64,000 nt of DNA, from assembly GCF_964275005.1 (NCBI RefSeq), contig NC_092702.1, positions 2,548,501 to 2,612,500 of the forward strand. The letters run 5' to 3'. This document shows positions 52,762-63,097 of the stretch, one piece after another; position 1 is the stretch's first letter; the number at the start of each line of letters is the position of its first letter. The notes beneath the pieces were generated by a model, which was not told where the DNA came from, searched no databases, and was given only the letters and a program-made list of their open reading frames with translations. This DNA is from Diadema setosum. Taxonomy: Eukaryota > Echinodermata > Echinoidea > Diadematoida > Diadematidae. The position numbers and the translations under genes are program-made.

Positions 52762-54501
52762 GTCACAAATAGGTTGCAGTTTAGATCAAAGGTTATAAAG
52801 ATAAAGCAGCTTCGTCATGTTCGTGGTATTCAAGACTGCACTTCACTCTGTGGTGTTCATTGTTTTCGTGCTGGGCGCACGTTCCTGAATAAATACACAG
52901 TCTAAGCGATAGTGAGTGTAAGGAGTAGACGATTTATATTGATAAGCCATTCATTCCTCATTCTGTGACTTTTGAGAATGTTGCAAATACATATTTATTA
53001 GGGTTGTATAAATAACACAGCATAATTTTCAACACAAGGAAACCGTACTGACAAGGAGTATGATATAGTCCATATCACCATGGCACATTATCAAAACGTT
53101 ATAGGACACCATCATTTCCTGTTTTGGTGACCCAATAGAGATTTGAGTGTGTATAATGTGTTATGTGGGTTGTTTGTTTTTTTTTCTTATGTGTTTTTTT
53201 CTCATTCAGAAAGGGGAAAAACTTGCGGCTCAGTATGTGATAACTGTAGGTGCATTTCAGCTATTAAAGGGATTGTATAGTATTGGTGGAGATGAGAATT
53301 GGGCTTATAACTTGTTTGCGAGATACCGAGAAACCACTTACGAAATAATACAGAGCATACTATTCTAAGAGGAATTAAATGTTTATCAAATGAAAATCAG
53401 TTCTGGAATGGCCGAGACATGAAAAAAAAAAAACAACAACAACAACAACAAAGAAAAATAAAGCGATCCTAATAAAACGTGGATCCCGCCTTTTATTTGG
53501 ATTGCGATGTTTTGGATATCTCAGCCATTTCAAAACCAACTTTTTAAATGAAATAAAAATTAAATCCATCTTGGAATAACCTGCTCTTTCATGTTTTATA
53601 AGAGGGTTCTCATTAATCTTAGAAATCTGAAGTTAGGTCTAAACCAAAAATATATACTGTATACGAAAAAAGTGAAAATATGTTGAATTTTCTTTACATT
53701 TTCTTGATACTGTTGTACGCATATGACATCACAAGCTGTAGTAGTCTCCTCATCCAGCAGTTCCAACACAAAAATTTTAAAAATTCATAACTTTTGCATC
53801 GATTGTCTAATTTTCCTCAAACTTTCACTGATGTGTTCTACTAATACTGCTGCATTCTCTCAATCCTTATGTTTATGAAGGTGAACTTGTCCTTTAAGGT
53901 AAGTTGCCGGATCTCCGCTACTGACTATACACCGCCAAAACGCAGTTTGTTTTGTTACTAAATTATTGTGAAATAAGGTTTGTTAATCCCAAATGAAGAA
54001 GGAGACTTATTAAATGAAGAAGAAAAAGTGCGTACTATAATGAATCGTTACAATATTAGGAACCCAAACTCGTTTTCGGAATAACAACCTTAAGAATAAA
54101 GGGTTTTAGAATAAAGGAATTTTCGGAACAACAAATCTTTGGAACAACGAACCTTATTTTATTTTTGGAATTGCAAACCTTCCGAATAACGAATATAGGA
54201 GTGATTTACTGCTATGTAACCGATTATGAGGGGCGACCCCGGAGAAGATTGTAAAGAGAGGCAAACGGTACTTCCTTTTACACATTTACTGATGTATGAC
54301 GGTGTACTGTCTAAGTGAACTGTTGTTTACTAATATGATAATTCACGCCTCCAATTAGTTTGAGAAAGACTGAATGACATCAAATCAAATCAAATCAAAT
54401 CAAATCAAATCAAATCAATTATAGAGAAGGACAGATTTTGTGATCTGCATGCTTACCCCGAGAAGGCACACTTTAACGATGTCTTCTTTAGAGGTGGTCA
54501 T
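41952..54501 (-). CDS. Rab22/Rab31-like GTPase, gene 2, with altered switch II (complete)
   Basis: Exons 54501-54457, 46531-46452, 44903-44822, 44331-44260, 43935-43719 and 42103-41952 join in frame into 215 residues with exactly the intron phases of gene 1. The start MTTSKEDIVKVCLLG is the only plausible exon 1, ending in a GTAAGC donor. P-loop GKYGVGKT (15-22), ATVG switch I, NKLD (121-124) and SAK (151-153) are kept, so nucleotide binding is expected. Switch II reads WDTSGDEK instead of WDTAGQER: the catalytic Gln is Asp67, and Arg becomes Lys. That predicts weak GTP hydrolysis or a changed effector surface (inference). The tail GCRCRTH resembles gene 1's CxCRxx end. Intron 1 is about 7.9 kb and contains a LINE on the opposite strand and two MITEs. 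Confidence 0.88.
42807..42891. repeat. GAAGAG-terminated hairpin, short form A
   Basis: Arms of about 37 bases (TATATGAAGAGCTTGCTTCC... and its complement) enclose a loop of about ten bases. There is one two-base mismatch near TTGGTTGC. It lies in intron 5 of Rab gene 2. Confidence 0.8.
43294..43455. mobile_element. Palindromic MITE with CTGGGGCCCGTTGCATAA ends
   Basis: A 162-bp foldback whose arms pair CTGGGGCCCGTTGCATAA with TTATGCAACAGGCCCCAG. GGCAAAGTTACC and its complement follow further in. It lies in intron 5 of Rab gene 2. Confidence 0.8.
45275..45454. mobile_element. Palindromic MITE with GGTGTTTCATAAAGC ends
   Basis: The left GGTGTTTCATAAAGCTG pairs with the right CAGCTTTGTAAAACCCC. 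Inner arms TTAAAGTTACT/AGTAACTTTAA mirror. It lies in intron 2 of Rab gene 2. Confidence 0.75.
46749..47111. mobile_element. Palindromic TTAA MITE, copy 9
   Basis: It is TTAA-flanked on both sides. The centre reads AAGTGTGGGACCCGCACTTT, a variant core like that of copy 6. It lies in intron 1 of Rab gene 2, about 220 bp from exon 2. Confidence 0.85.
47736..47822. repeat. Short tandem repeat of TATGTCATATACATTTAG units
   Basis: Three TATGTCATATACATTTA-like blocks occur, two of them followed by GGAGTGGATC. Confidence 0.7.
48099..49016 (+). CDS. LINE endonuclease domain (broken at its 3' end)
   Basis: This 305-residue frame has the APE-type endonuclease signatures: HINARSLN near residue 84, ISETW around Glu115, GDFNID at 220-225 and SDHLP at 286-290. 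These supply the metal and catalytic residues of target-primed retrotransposition. The first roughly 75 residues are Thr/His-rich and unlike the domain, so the true start may be downstream. The frame ends early compared with the continuing homologous sequence in another frame to about 49221. Confidence 0.8.
   Translation: MNAHARMLSAHAHTDTCTCTQTSSHDPSVSTHTPTPTMIPHGMIFDDQSLNDSESGYYTTAEFNALIKQNKFQSFFDLFSLLHINARSLNKNFDSIESFLSSLQNFQFSIIGISETWLNTNSPPIFNLEHYRMYRSDRYLGKGGGVAFYIKNNIDIKVRYDLHIEGTEDIFVEILNSKAKNIIIGNLCRSPRNNIDCFLESFDQILSIISQEKKDSFIMGDFNIDLLNNSDNHTMQLLSLLATYLFQPHISNPTRISSTSKTLIDNIFSNVINTEFTNGIFYYDISDHLPVFTINNSFFANKTIF
49419..51179 (+). CDS. LINE reverse transcriptase domain
   Basis: This 586-residue frame holds the RT domain. 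NYRPISLLPSISKVLEK opens the fingers region, then YMDLSKAFD with Asp223, GVPQGSILGPLLFNIYIND, and FADDTS with the catalytic pair at 312-313. The C-terminal part ends in a FKAHFKKYLLLKY tail typical of this LINE group. Its ATG is only the first Met after a frameshift, so it is not a real start. The domain itself is uninterrupted, suggesting a fairly young insertion. Confidence 0.88.
   Translation: MWKTVNALMGKTVKETTNSIIIDNEEITDFTTIANSFNDYFINIGPSVASNMSSCNTHFTDYLPNPCENSLFLTPTNDYEIINVVQNLKTTKSSGHDGLSVHLLKQIIFYIANPLTHVFNMSLSTGIFPNSFKLAKVIRIHKKDDSKLMSNYRPISLLPSISKVLEKIVYKRLHQFLQTNNLLIPYQFGFRSGYSTDYAIAHMCDKITEVFADKKHVIGIYMDLSKAFDTIDHEVLIYKLNTYGVRGHALLWFVNYLQNRQQYVSFQSYESQKLDIKCGVPQGSILGPLLFNIYINDIISSSPSLDFILFADDTSIITSDYDIGTLVNRLNTELLNILNWFKSNKLSLNVNKTNLVHFRKPYSQDLNVNISIDGFSLCEKQVIRFLGITIDFHLTWNEHISCLQRTLSRNICVLWKLKDLLSERSLIILYNSLILPHILYSNIVWGNCSITKLNLLYLLQKRAIRIITNSTYLSHTDPLFHGLHTLKLQDIHILQTGMFMYKYATNQLPSLFHNIFHLNSNIHTYPTRRSTDFHLVNPKTVLAQKSIRHYGPDVWNNLPDQLKQCTSLFSFKAHFKKYLLLKYVSS
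52707..52756 (+). repeat. (AT)n microsatellite
   Basis: About 25 AT units in intron 1 of Rab gene 2. Confidence 0.95.
53274..53660. mobile_element. Palindromic TTAA MITE, copy 10
   Basis: The left end TTAAAGGGATTGTATAGTA is clear and the arms carry the usual blocks. The right terminus is lost where foldback family 2 sequence begins. It lies in intron 1 of Rab gene 2. Confidence 0.75.
53668..53898. mobile_element. Foldback family 2, right-half fragment
   Basis: It matches the right arm of the full copy: GTGAAAATATGTTGAATTT, CAAGCTGTAGTAGTCT and GGTGAACTTGTCCTTTAA. It abuts the worn end of TTAA MITE copy 10. Confidence 0.65.
54380..54418 (+). repeat. (AAATC)n microsatellite
   Basis: About eight pentanucleotide units, ending some 40 bp from exon 1 of Rab gene 2. 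Confidence 0.9.
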
Positions 54502-54795
54502 GGTTGTCGTCCAAACACCAGCGAAACCCACGAGCATTGTGGTTTAGATATGACTGATGTCAAAGTCTAAATGATCGTCTTCTAAATGTTGGGCGGGGAA
54601 ACCCCGACTTTCTTTCTGCCGATTTGGTTGTAAGGCAAATATGACGTAGGTCATCATTGAAAAACAGCAACGAGAGGCACTGCTGTCATAGTCACTGCTA
54701 ATTTAGAGAGAACTGAACTTTGATCTTGAACGTGTTATCATTTTCAATCAAAATGAAAATCATTTCGTTCACAGTTCTCTTTCAGAGTTGATTTT

Positions 54796-54813
54796 TTTTT
54801 TGTGTGTGTGTTT

Positions 54814-54853
<40 letters not shown>
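54796..54853 (+). repeat. (GT)n microsatellite
   Basis: GT repeats with a few interruptions, followed directly by GA repeats. Confidence 0.9.
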
Positions 54854-54857
<4 letters not shown>

Positions 54858-55690
54858 TGAGAGAGAGAGAGAGAGGAATAGAGAGAAGGAGAGAAATTTG
54901 TGAAAAAGATTGTTGAGGTTTGGGAGCATTAGACTTTCTCGTCGCTTATATTTTCAGCGTCCATGTAAAAATATTCGAAGGTCAAAGACTTTTGAATATT
55001 TTTGAATGTATGCTGGATGCATGGATTTTCTGCTTTTAACCTATAGCTTTTAATGATGATTCTTACAGTAAGCGTATTTTATCACCAGATTATACAATGC
55101 ACTGATTTTTACTCAAATATCAAAACTGCCTAACAATCTGCCTAAGTACAATACAATGATATATACTAACTCTTCAGTGTGATCTTGTATTAGATGCATA
55201 TAGTTCAAAATAAAAGAAAAATGTCATTTAGGGCCACAAGCGCGATATGTACAATACACAGTATTCACTTGTCACACTTTATTGTTTGCAACCGTTACCA
55301 CTATTTTATACTTATATATTAACCATCGTGGGTCATAGCTGCATTTGATGAATCGTCGGGTTTGATTCATACTTTTTAAGATCAAGATCTCCAAGAAAAC
55401 GTGCTGGGGTCAAAAGTCATCTAAGGTCACGTGTTAGAGTTACCTGCTCGGCTTTCATGAGACAAAAAAAAAATGCTGGCTTTACAACAAAGTGACTTTA
55501 CATGGTTAATCATTGATCTCTCTTTGCTGTATATAATACAGGGCTAGACATTAGCGGTGACCCGGTGGCCCGGGGCATCAAATATCTGAAAAACTTATCT
55601 TTTGGTGCCCCAATCAGGCAGCTATAATTCAAAATTAAATTTTATATTTCCGTTTAACAGACCACCAGAGAAAAATGGTAGTGTCGAGCC

Positions 55691-55692
<2 letters not shown>

Positions 55693-55757
<65 letters not shown>

Positions 55758-55817
55758 CATATATATGTATATATATATATATATATCATATATGTATATA
55801 TATATATGTATCATAAG

Positions 55818-55872
<55 letters not shown>

Positions 55873-55880
55873 CATACATA
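55693..55880 (+). repeat. Compound AT microsatellite
   Basis: Nearly 190 bases of AT with GTAT and CATA interruptions. Open frames here (Tyr-Ile runs) are artefacts of the repeat. Confidence 0.95.
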
Positions 55881-56369
55881 TTTAATGCGACACAGCAGGT
55901 ACACCTCCCAATGCCTTACACAAGGAAACCAGTGTGTTTTATTTAATACAGTTCGAGCAATATTTGATTTTGCTGGTATATATATATTTTTTGAATGATT
56001 TCATTGCAATTATAACCGCTGCTATTGTTTACTTATACTATACTGCTACTGCTGTCCTATTACTCTCACTGCCGTGCATGCCAATTTATGTCATAATATT
56101 GCTGTTCTGTTGTAGTGAATGTCACCTTATGTCATGTTTCTGTTTGTCTTTATTTTCCTTTTCCTTCTGGTTTTCTTTTGGCTTTCTTTTATTTTGCCTT
56201 GTTTTTTTTTTTTTTTTGGCCTTATTCTGTTCAAGTGTTTGCAGATTGGTTGCTTTTTTGTTTACGTCCCAAGCCCTTGAAGACCTGTAAAAGTGTCGAA
56301 AGCTTGGCAACAATGTATATATAGTGCATCTATAACACACTGTGGAACACTGTTCCATGTTATATAAAG

Positions 56370-56540
56370 GAAGCTTCCAGCGTTAAAGTTCAAAACTGTT
56401 CTCAAGACATTTCTGTTTAAAAAGTATTATGAATGAGTTTGGTACATTTTTTTTCCAATTTCATCCCTCTAGCATAGAGACACTACGGTATAGTGATATG
56501 CGCTATATAAGCACTGTATTATTATCATTATATATACACC
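56370..56540 (+). mobile_element. 3' remnant of a LINE
   Basis: A short frame reads LKFKTVLKTFLFKKYYE then stop, the usual last residues of CR1/L2-like reverse transcriptases. It is followed by GCGCTATATAAGCACTG and an ATT-rich tail. Confidence 0.5.
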
Positions 56541-56812
56541 GACATTATATTTGATACTTTCTTTAATTTCTCCTATAGATACTCTCATCTTTTATCAATG
56601 TTGTCATGGAAACTTTCACAGTTATGCATTTTGTCTTCAACGCTGAAATATAACTGATATCTCCTCACACGCTAATGCGTACCTCTAATAATTTTGTTCC
56701 ATTCATCCATTTCACAGAACATGTGCATTCAAAATTATTTCCAAAGAATTAAACCGATACAGTATACTTGGCACAGGGTCCTCGGAACATTAATTTTTTT
56801 TTTCATGCCGTA

Positions 56813-56817
56813 GTGTG

Positions 56818-56870
<53 letters not shown>

Positions 56871-56882
56871 GGGGGGGGGGGG
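56813..56882 (+). repeat. GT, poly-T and poly-G run
   Basis: GT repeats, then about 38 T, then about 13 G. Confidence 0.95.
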
Positions 56883-57188
56883 TCCCGAGTGTCGATTGCT
56901 TTAGACAGGTAAGATAAGGAATCCGCTAAACTGAAACAAGTAAAAGCTCTCGTAAGTTAAACGCAATATGCTTTAATGTAGCATTTTGAGCGAAATTGAT
57001 GTTCCTATTATTACTTATACGGTCACTAACAGGTGGACAATACTGCATAGATTCACACAACAGGAAACTCGGTATTCATATATATGTAATTTTTTTTTCC
57101 GATTCACAAAGAATGTGAATCAAAATTTACTTTAAAACATACGACTAGCATATAACAAGAAGGCTTCACTTACAATTTTTTGGTTTGT

Positions 57189-57197
57189 TATATATAG

Positions 57198-57237
<40 letters not shown>

Positions 57238-57289
57238 AAATATATCCAACACGCGGATAATAATACCATTATACATATGTATTATACTT

Positions 57290-57343
<54 letters not shown>

Positions 57344-57418
57344 AAATATATCCAACACGCGGATAATAATACCATTATACATATGTATTATACTTATACA
57401 TATATATATATATATGTT
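57189..57418 (+). repeat. Duplicated block with AT microsatellite
   Basis: The segment ATATCCAACACGCGGATAAT plus about 40 following bases occurs twice about 115 bp apart, each copy flanked by AT repeats. Confidence 0.85.
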
Positions 57419-57788
57419 TTATCATTACAACATAAAATGTATAATGACCTAAGTGCACCAAATGCATTCCAACACAAATGCACATTATGTTATAAGTCAA
57501 CATGTGTTGCTACATTACCATTATTCAAATCTGTAATCGATCAAACTTGCTCATCGCTCTTGGTAATTTAATTTTTTTATGGATTGTAGAAAGTGCAGAT
57601 AATGGCAAAAATATGGACCATTGAGACCTTACTGTTACTCTATTACACGTTTTCTAATGCTCGTGAGACGGATATGATATAGTTTAAAGTTGCTGCATTT
57701 TATGTCTGCGTTTTTTTCAGAAAATATAAACACATACATGTCTGGACAAAATATGCACAGCACATCGAATACATCTTAATAACCTTAA

Positions 57789-57930
57789 TTATGGTTCAGT
57801 GGATAAGACAACGGACTATCAGTCATGATGTCTATGATTCAAGTCTCCCGGCTGCAGTGGGCCGTGCTGCTAGGCAAGGCACTTTATCCTCATCACACCC
57901 ATTGCCGTCAGCCGTCAATTCAATTCAATT
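57789..57930 (+). mobile_element. tRNA-derived SINE
   Basis: Box A-like TATGGTTCAGTGGATAAG and a degenerate box B (ATGATTCAAGTCTC) precede a SINE body with GCTAGGCAAGGCACTTTATC and an AATTC-rich tail. Confidence 0.65.
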
Positions 57931-58599
57931 TATTCATTTCCTAAAATCACATTCAAAATATTTACAGAGAGATGTATGAGCTTTGGGAGGAAATCACATA
58001 AAAGCCTGGGGCTTGGAAATGGAGATTTTGTATAGTTTAAAATCACAGTTTTGAATAAGACATGTATGTGTCAAAATGAGCCTAAAAATTCGGAGGGACT
58101 TATCGGTACTGTGGTTACTTGCTTATAAGCATTCAATGTTTCCCTGTCACCTATTGTTTAGAACAAGGAAATTCAACCAATCAATCAAATTAATAAATAA
58201 TATAGAACACAGATATAAAGTACATTGCATCGCGTTATGATATATTGTGGGCGCCTTATTATAATAATACATCAGAATCACACATGAGGAGAAGTAATAA
58301 GTTATTGAATAAGTGTGAAAAGAAAAAAAAAATTAAATGCAGAATAACGAGAATGTACATCATGATTGAAAAGCAGCCTCGAGTGAAAGGGTCTTTTGTA
58401 TCTAACACCCATGAAGTCTTTTCTAGGAAAGCATTTGTGACCTTTAATTGAAAGGCATATAAATTTCAGTCATTCTATTTCAGTTATTTTAATTTCAGCC
58501 ATTTTTTGTACTTTCCTCCTTCATGTTCAACATTGCGAAATGATTTGTCGCATATTTCCTGCCCTAAAATCGCTGAACGCATTTAGGCCTATATATGAT

Positions 58600-58602
<3 letters not shown>

Positions 58603-58632
<30 letters not shown>
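58603..58632 (+). repeat. (AT)n microsatellite
   Basis: A short AT run directly abutting the GAAGAG hairpin. Confidence 0.9.
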
Positions 58633-58633
<1 letters not shown>

Positions 58634-58709
58634 AGGAGCTTGCTTCCAAAAGGCGCTAAATCCATCATTTTCAATGGATTTAGCGCCTTTTGGAAGCAAG
58701 CTCTTCATA
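58631..58709. repeat. GAAGAG-terminated hairpin, short form B
   Basis: It is nearly identical to the copy at 42807-42891. The arms CTTGCTTCCAAAAGGCGCTA and complement pair without the mismatch seen there. It lies about 500 bp beyond the Rab gene 3 stop. Confidence 0.8.
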
Positions 58710-59209
58710 ATATAGTTATCGTGGTTATATATTATGCGCTCTTTTCAACTCTCCATATATATACTCTGTTCATGTTTTCCCCAATTTACAATTTTGAATG
58801 AGAACAACCTCCACTGAAATCACAATAAATCAGTCTGAAACTATAAATTTTTCCTCAGATATTGTAAAGTTGGACCGTGAAATGAAAATAAATGATTACG
58901 AAGAAAGTTAAAACTCAATTCAGTTTTTGTTTTTGTAATCAGTGGCAATGGTATAGATTTTTCTAATACCTGCTCCTCCTTTGATAATTGCAACGTAGAG
59001 AATGCTATATTTTGAAGAACTTTCAGTTTTCTTATTCCATCGACAATAGATCAAAATCACCCTTTGGTGTCCTTCAAGACTTTTAGCGAAATACGTTGTG
59101 TGAGAGAGATTGTCAAAGAATGCCATAATAGAGTACATTATTTTTACTTACTTATTAAGCACTTATACTGCAATGTACAGATGGAGTTTCGACAGGCTGT
59201 GGAAGTTCC

Positions 59210-60063
59210 TTACGGTTGCGCTTCTTTTTCGACTCTTGACAACGATGCACCTGTCATGGGGGGGGGGGAGATTTTAAAAAGAGAGATGAAAATTTCACGA
59301 ATCTCGTCACATTACAGTCTTATCACCATATAAATTCCTTAAAAAAAGAGTAACTTACACATATCCTGGAAGATTTCTGAGATCCCCTCTCCAGTTCTGG
59401 CGCTCCCTTGGAGGTGTACAGAGTCGTTTTCTTGTGCATACTTCTCGGCCGAGCTCCGGCTCACAGCCCGCTGAGATTCCAGGTCTAACTTGTTTCCGAT
59501 TACAAAGATGAGAATATCTTTTGGAGCTTTCTCCTTGAGCTCATTCATCCAGTATTTTACGACTTCGAATGATTCCTGCAGATACAGAATAGATAAGGAT
59601 AAGTTCTTTGAACTTCCAGAAATTTTCATATTCTTTGCTTGATTCTCTAGCCAAAATTTGATTACATGAGGAAACACAACAAAGTCGGTGAGCGGGTCAG
59701 TGAGTTGAATATTACGTTATTCGCAGCTTTTCTTTCTTTTGCCACAATTTAATGAAGAACGTTATGCAATACAATTTTCATCGCAATAATTCATGTAGTG
59801 TTGAGAAGGATACACTGAAACAGCGAAAAGTTACATCGCCTAGTAAAAGCACTTCGACGGTCAGTAAATGTCAACGGGATTCTATCAAGCGGAATAAAAC
59901 AATATGACGCCATCATAAGAGACACATTTCGAAAAGCGGGAAGTCTTCGGAGTCAACGTGGTACTGCTTTACCTCCTGTGTTATGTCGTAAACCAACAGA
60001 GCGACGGCTGCATTCTCGTATGCCGTCGAGGCCAAGGAGTGAAACTGTGTTGGAAAAGAAAAC

Positions 60064-60105
<42 letters not shown>

Positions 60106-61041
60106 AGAATAAAGAAGAGGCGGTAGACGTAGCTTTTGAATCCTCACAATTTGGTTTTACTTCTCGAGCTTTCGGGCCCTGCCCTTTATCAAGACTGAGT
60201 TCAAAATGTTCCGATTCCATTATTGCTGCCACTGTGTTTAGATGTCCGATAGCCCACCCCCGTTTTTATTTCCTTATATACCACCAGAATGTTTCGGTTC
60301 CCCGCAACCTGTTGCCAAATGATTGCCGCGTGGAACCAGCCCTAATGTGAACTGTGCATCTCACATCGTACGTATCTATAGATTTTGTTTTTCCCCTCCT
60401 TATACCTGTGAATTCTGTCAAACACACTATTATACATATGTTTTTGGTTAAGAATGTTACTCATGTGCTCTTTTTTTGTGTGCCTATTATGTTCAGTTTA
60501 TTTATACATACACTCCTGAATTTAATTACCACTTTGATTTGTATTAATTGCCGTTATTGTTTAATATGGTTGCCTGTCTTCACAAGTGTGTGGAGACTTG
60601 CAAGTGTGTATGTGCGTACATATTTGTATCTATATGTACATGTATGTGCGCAGTTGTTTAGTTATACATGTTTGTACGTTTATATGCATGCTTGTTTGTG
60701 ATTGTATGCATGTATGTTATATTATGTAAGATTGACGCATATATATATACACTCGTATGCAGTGTTGTTATTTTCTGCTATCTCTGCCTCCATCATTGTC
60801 GTTATTATTTTCACTATTGTCTTGATCATCATTATTATTATTTTTTTTGTATATGATATCCATGTTATGTATTTGTCCGATTTGTCCTCAGTCTTGATAA
60901 AGGGCAGGGCCCGACATGTGAGCTCGAGAAGTAAAACCAAATTGTGAGGATTCAAAAGCTACGTCTACCGCCTCTTCTTTATTCTCCCCATACACACTCC
61001 TAAGATGCGACGGCCCAGGGGTTTAGCAACTGAAAACACAC

Positions 61042-61120
<79 letters not shown>

Positions 61121-61172
61121 TATATATATATATATATATATATATGCATATATATATATATATATATATACA

Positions 61173-61208
<36 letters not shown>

Positions 61209-62444
61209 CGTATGTATATATGTCTATGTATGTATATGTATAAGAGGAGTGGAAGAAAGGGCTAGAATCCAACATCTGGCTTGCACACAGGTCATTTCCC
61301 TTTATGACAAATTCGAGCAAGAAATATCCCTCGCAACAAATTTTGCTATACGGTTGTAGTAAACTAGCTACATGATGATTCATGGAGTTTTATCATCATG
61401 CGTGTAGAGTTGTGGACCTCAATGACCATTCTCACAATATTTTAACTCTTAAACTAATGGGAGGGATGATATCATTGGATATTGTTACCAATGTCACTGC
61501 TTAATGGGAGGGATGATATCATTGGATATTGTTACCAATGTCACTGCTTAATGGGAGGGATGATATCATTGGATATTGTTACCAATGTCACTGCTTCATA
61601 AAAGCATTTGAAGCCTCCATCTTTCCTAACTATTTGCAATCTTTATTCCGATTCCTATGAAATCTCCACTGTTCGGTTCGGTTGACTTACTGGACTATTT
61701 CTATTCATAAAAGTCAACTTCCTTTGGAGCATTTGTTTTGTCATACAACAATAGCCTCAGGAAATCTTCATCACATTTCCCTTTCATTAGTTACTATCAA
61801 GAAAATCTTCAGTATAGACTAAAGAAACTAAAACAGACTTTTGCGAGAAAAAGATTTTTAAAAGTTCAAATTTCGATCTTATATTTCACTTACACGGATT
61901 TGTCCAGTTGTATCATACATCATCATCTTATACTTTCTGCCTTGGAAATGCACTGTGATATCACGGGCATCAACTCTGAAAAACAACATTCAGGGTAATT
62001 TTCAGAATTACAGTCGTATCCTGTTCTAGAATAGGTAAAAGATGGACCACTGAAACACTGAAATGTAAAGCCTTCTTTGAATCACCATTTCATCTTTATT
62101 TTTCCTTCTTTCTTTGTTTTTTGCTGATGCACATGACCCTAGCTCTTTTGATACGAGACTATGTTCATCATATCGGTTCCGGTGTGGTTTAATTCTTTGT
62201 ATGAGTCTACACAATCATGACTTGTGTGTTCCTTGTCATTTCGCATTTTGATGAACGGAGAAGGAGATGTTTAAGCATCATAATATATCTTGCCATATAA
62301 ATCTTCATACACATATCAAATGGATGATTCTCTGTGTATGTGTGTGCGCGTGTGAGTGTGTGTAAAATTGTAGCATGTCTATATACATATATATATATAT
62401 ATATATATTATATATGTATATATATATATATGATATACATATAT

Positions 62445-62475
<31 letters not shown>

Positions 62476-62939
62476 ATATACCCACTGTTATCCGAAGTAA
62501 AACTTCTTTGCTTTTAAAAGAAAATATAAAGAAGATGTATTCTCACAATTACTTTGTGATTTCCCCCTTTAAAGTACTTTTTGGATTTTTTAAAATGTTA
62601 TATACTGAGGCTCATTTTCTGAGTTTATTACCAGCAAATCTTTGTCACTACTGCTTTTTTATTTACTTGATTCTTATTGCCATGTCAGTGTTGTCTTCCC
62701 ACAGATGTCTTTAATCTTCATTTTGCCTGCTTATCTTTCTCCTTGTCTCCGTTCTTGTTCATTTAATGCAACCTTATAAGATGCGGTCCATCAAGGGTTT
62801 GACTTCTGATAAGCCAATGGCCTTTGTCATTCCCTCACATTTGCTGCATTTTTGTACCGTTTTATTTTTTTCTACTATATGGTAACAGTCCTTATACTTT
62901 TTGTGCTTTGAAATTTTTTGTGTATATTACCGTGTCACG

Positions 62940-62997
<58 letters not shown>

Positions 62998-63037
62998 ACA
63001 TATATGTCTATGTTTTTGAATGTCTATGTATGAATTG

Positions 63038-63097
<60 letters not shown>

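Larger units (their letters stand above)
54502..59209. other. Intergenic between Rab genes 2 and 3
   Basis: This holds the upstream side of Rab gene 2 and the downstream side of Rab gene 3, which run head to tail. No coding exon was recognised. Contents are GT and AT microsatellites, a LINE tail, a SINE and a short hairpin. I searched for an extra Rab gene 3 exon with C-terminal cysteines and did not find one. Confidence 0.45.

Noticed and set aside
55635-55904. Tyr-Ile repeat open frames here and at other AT tracts
   Set aside because: Translation of AT microsatellites.
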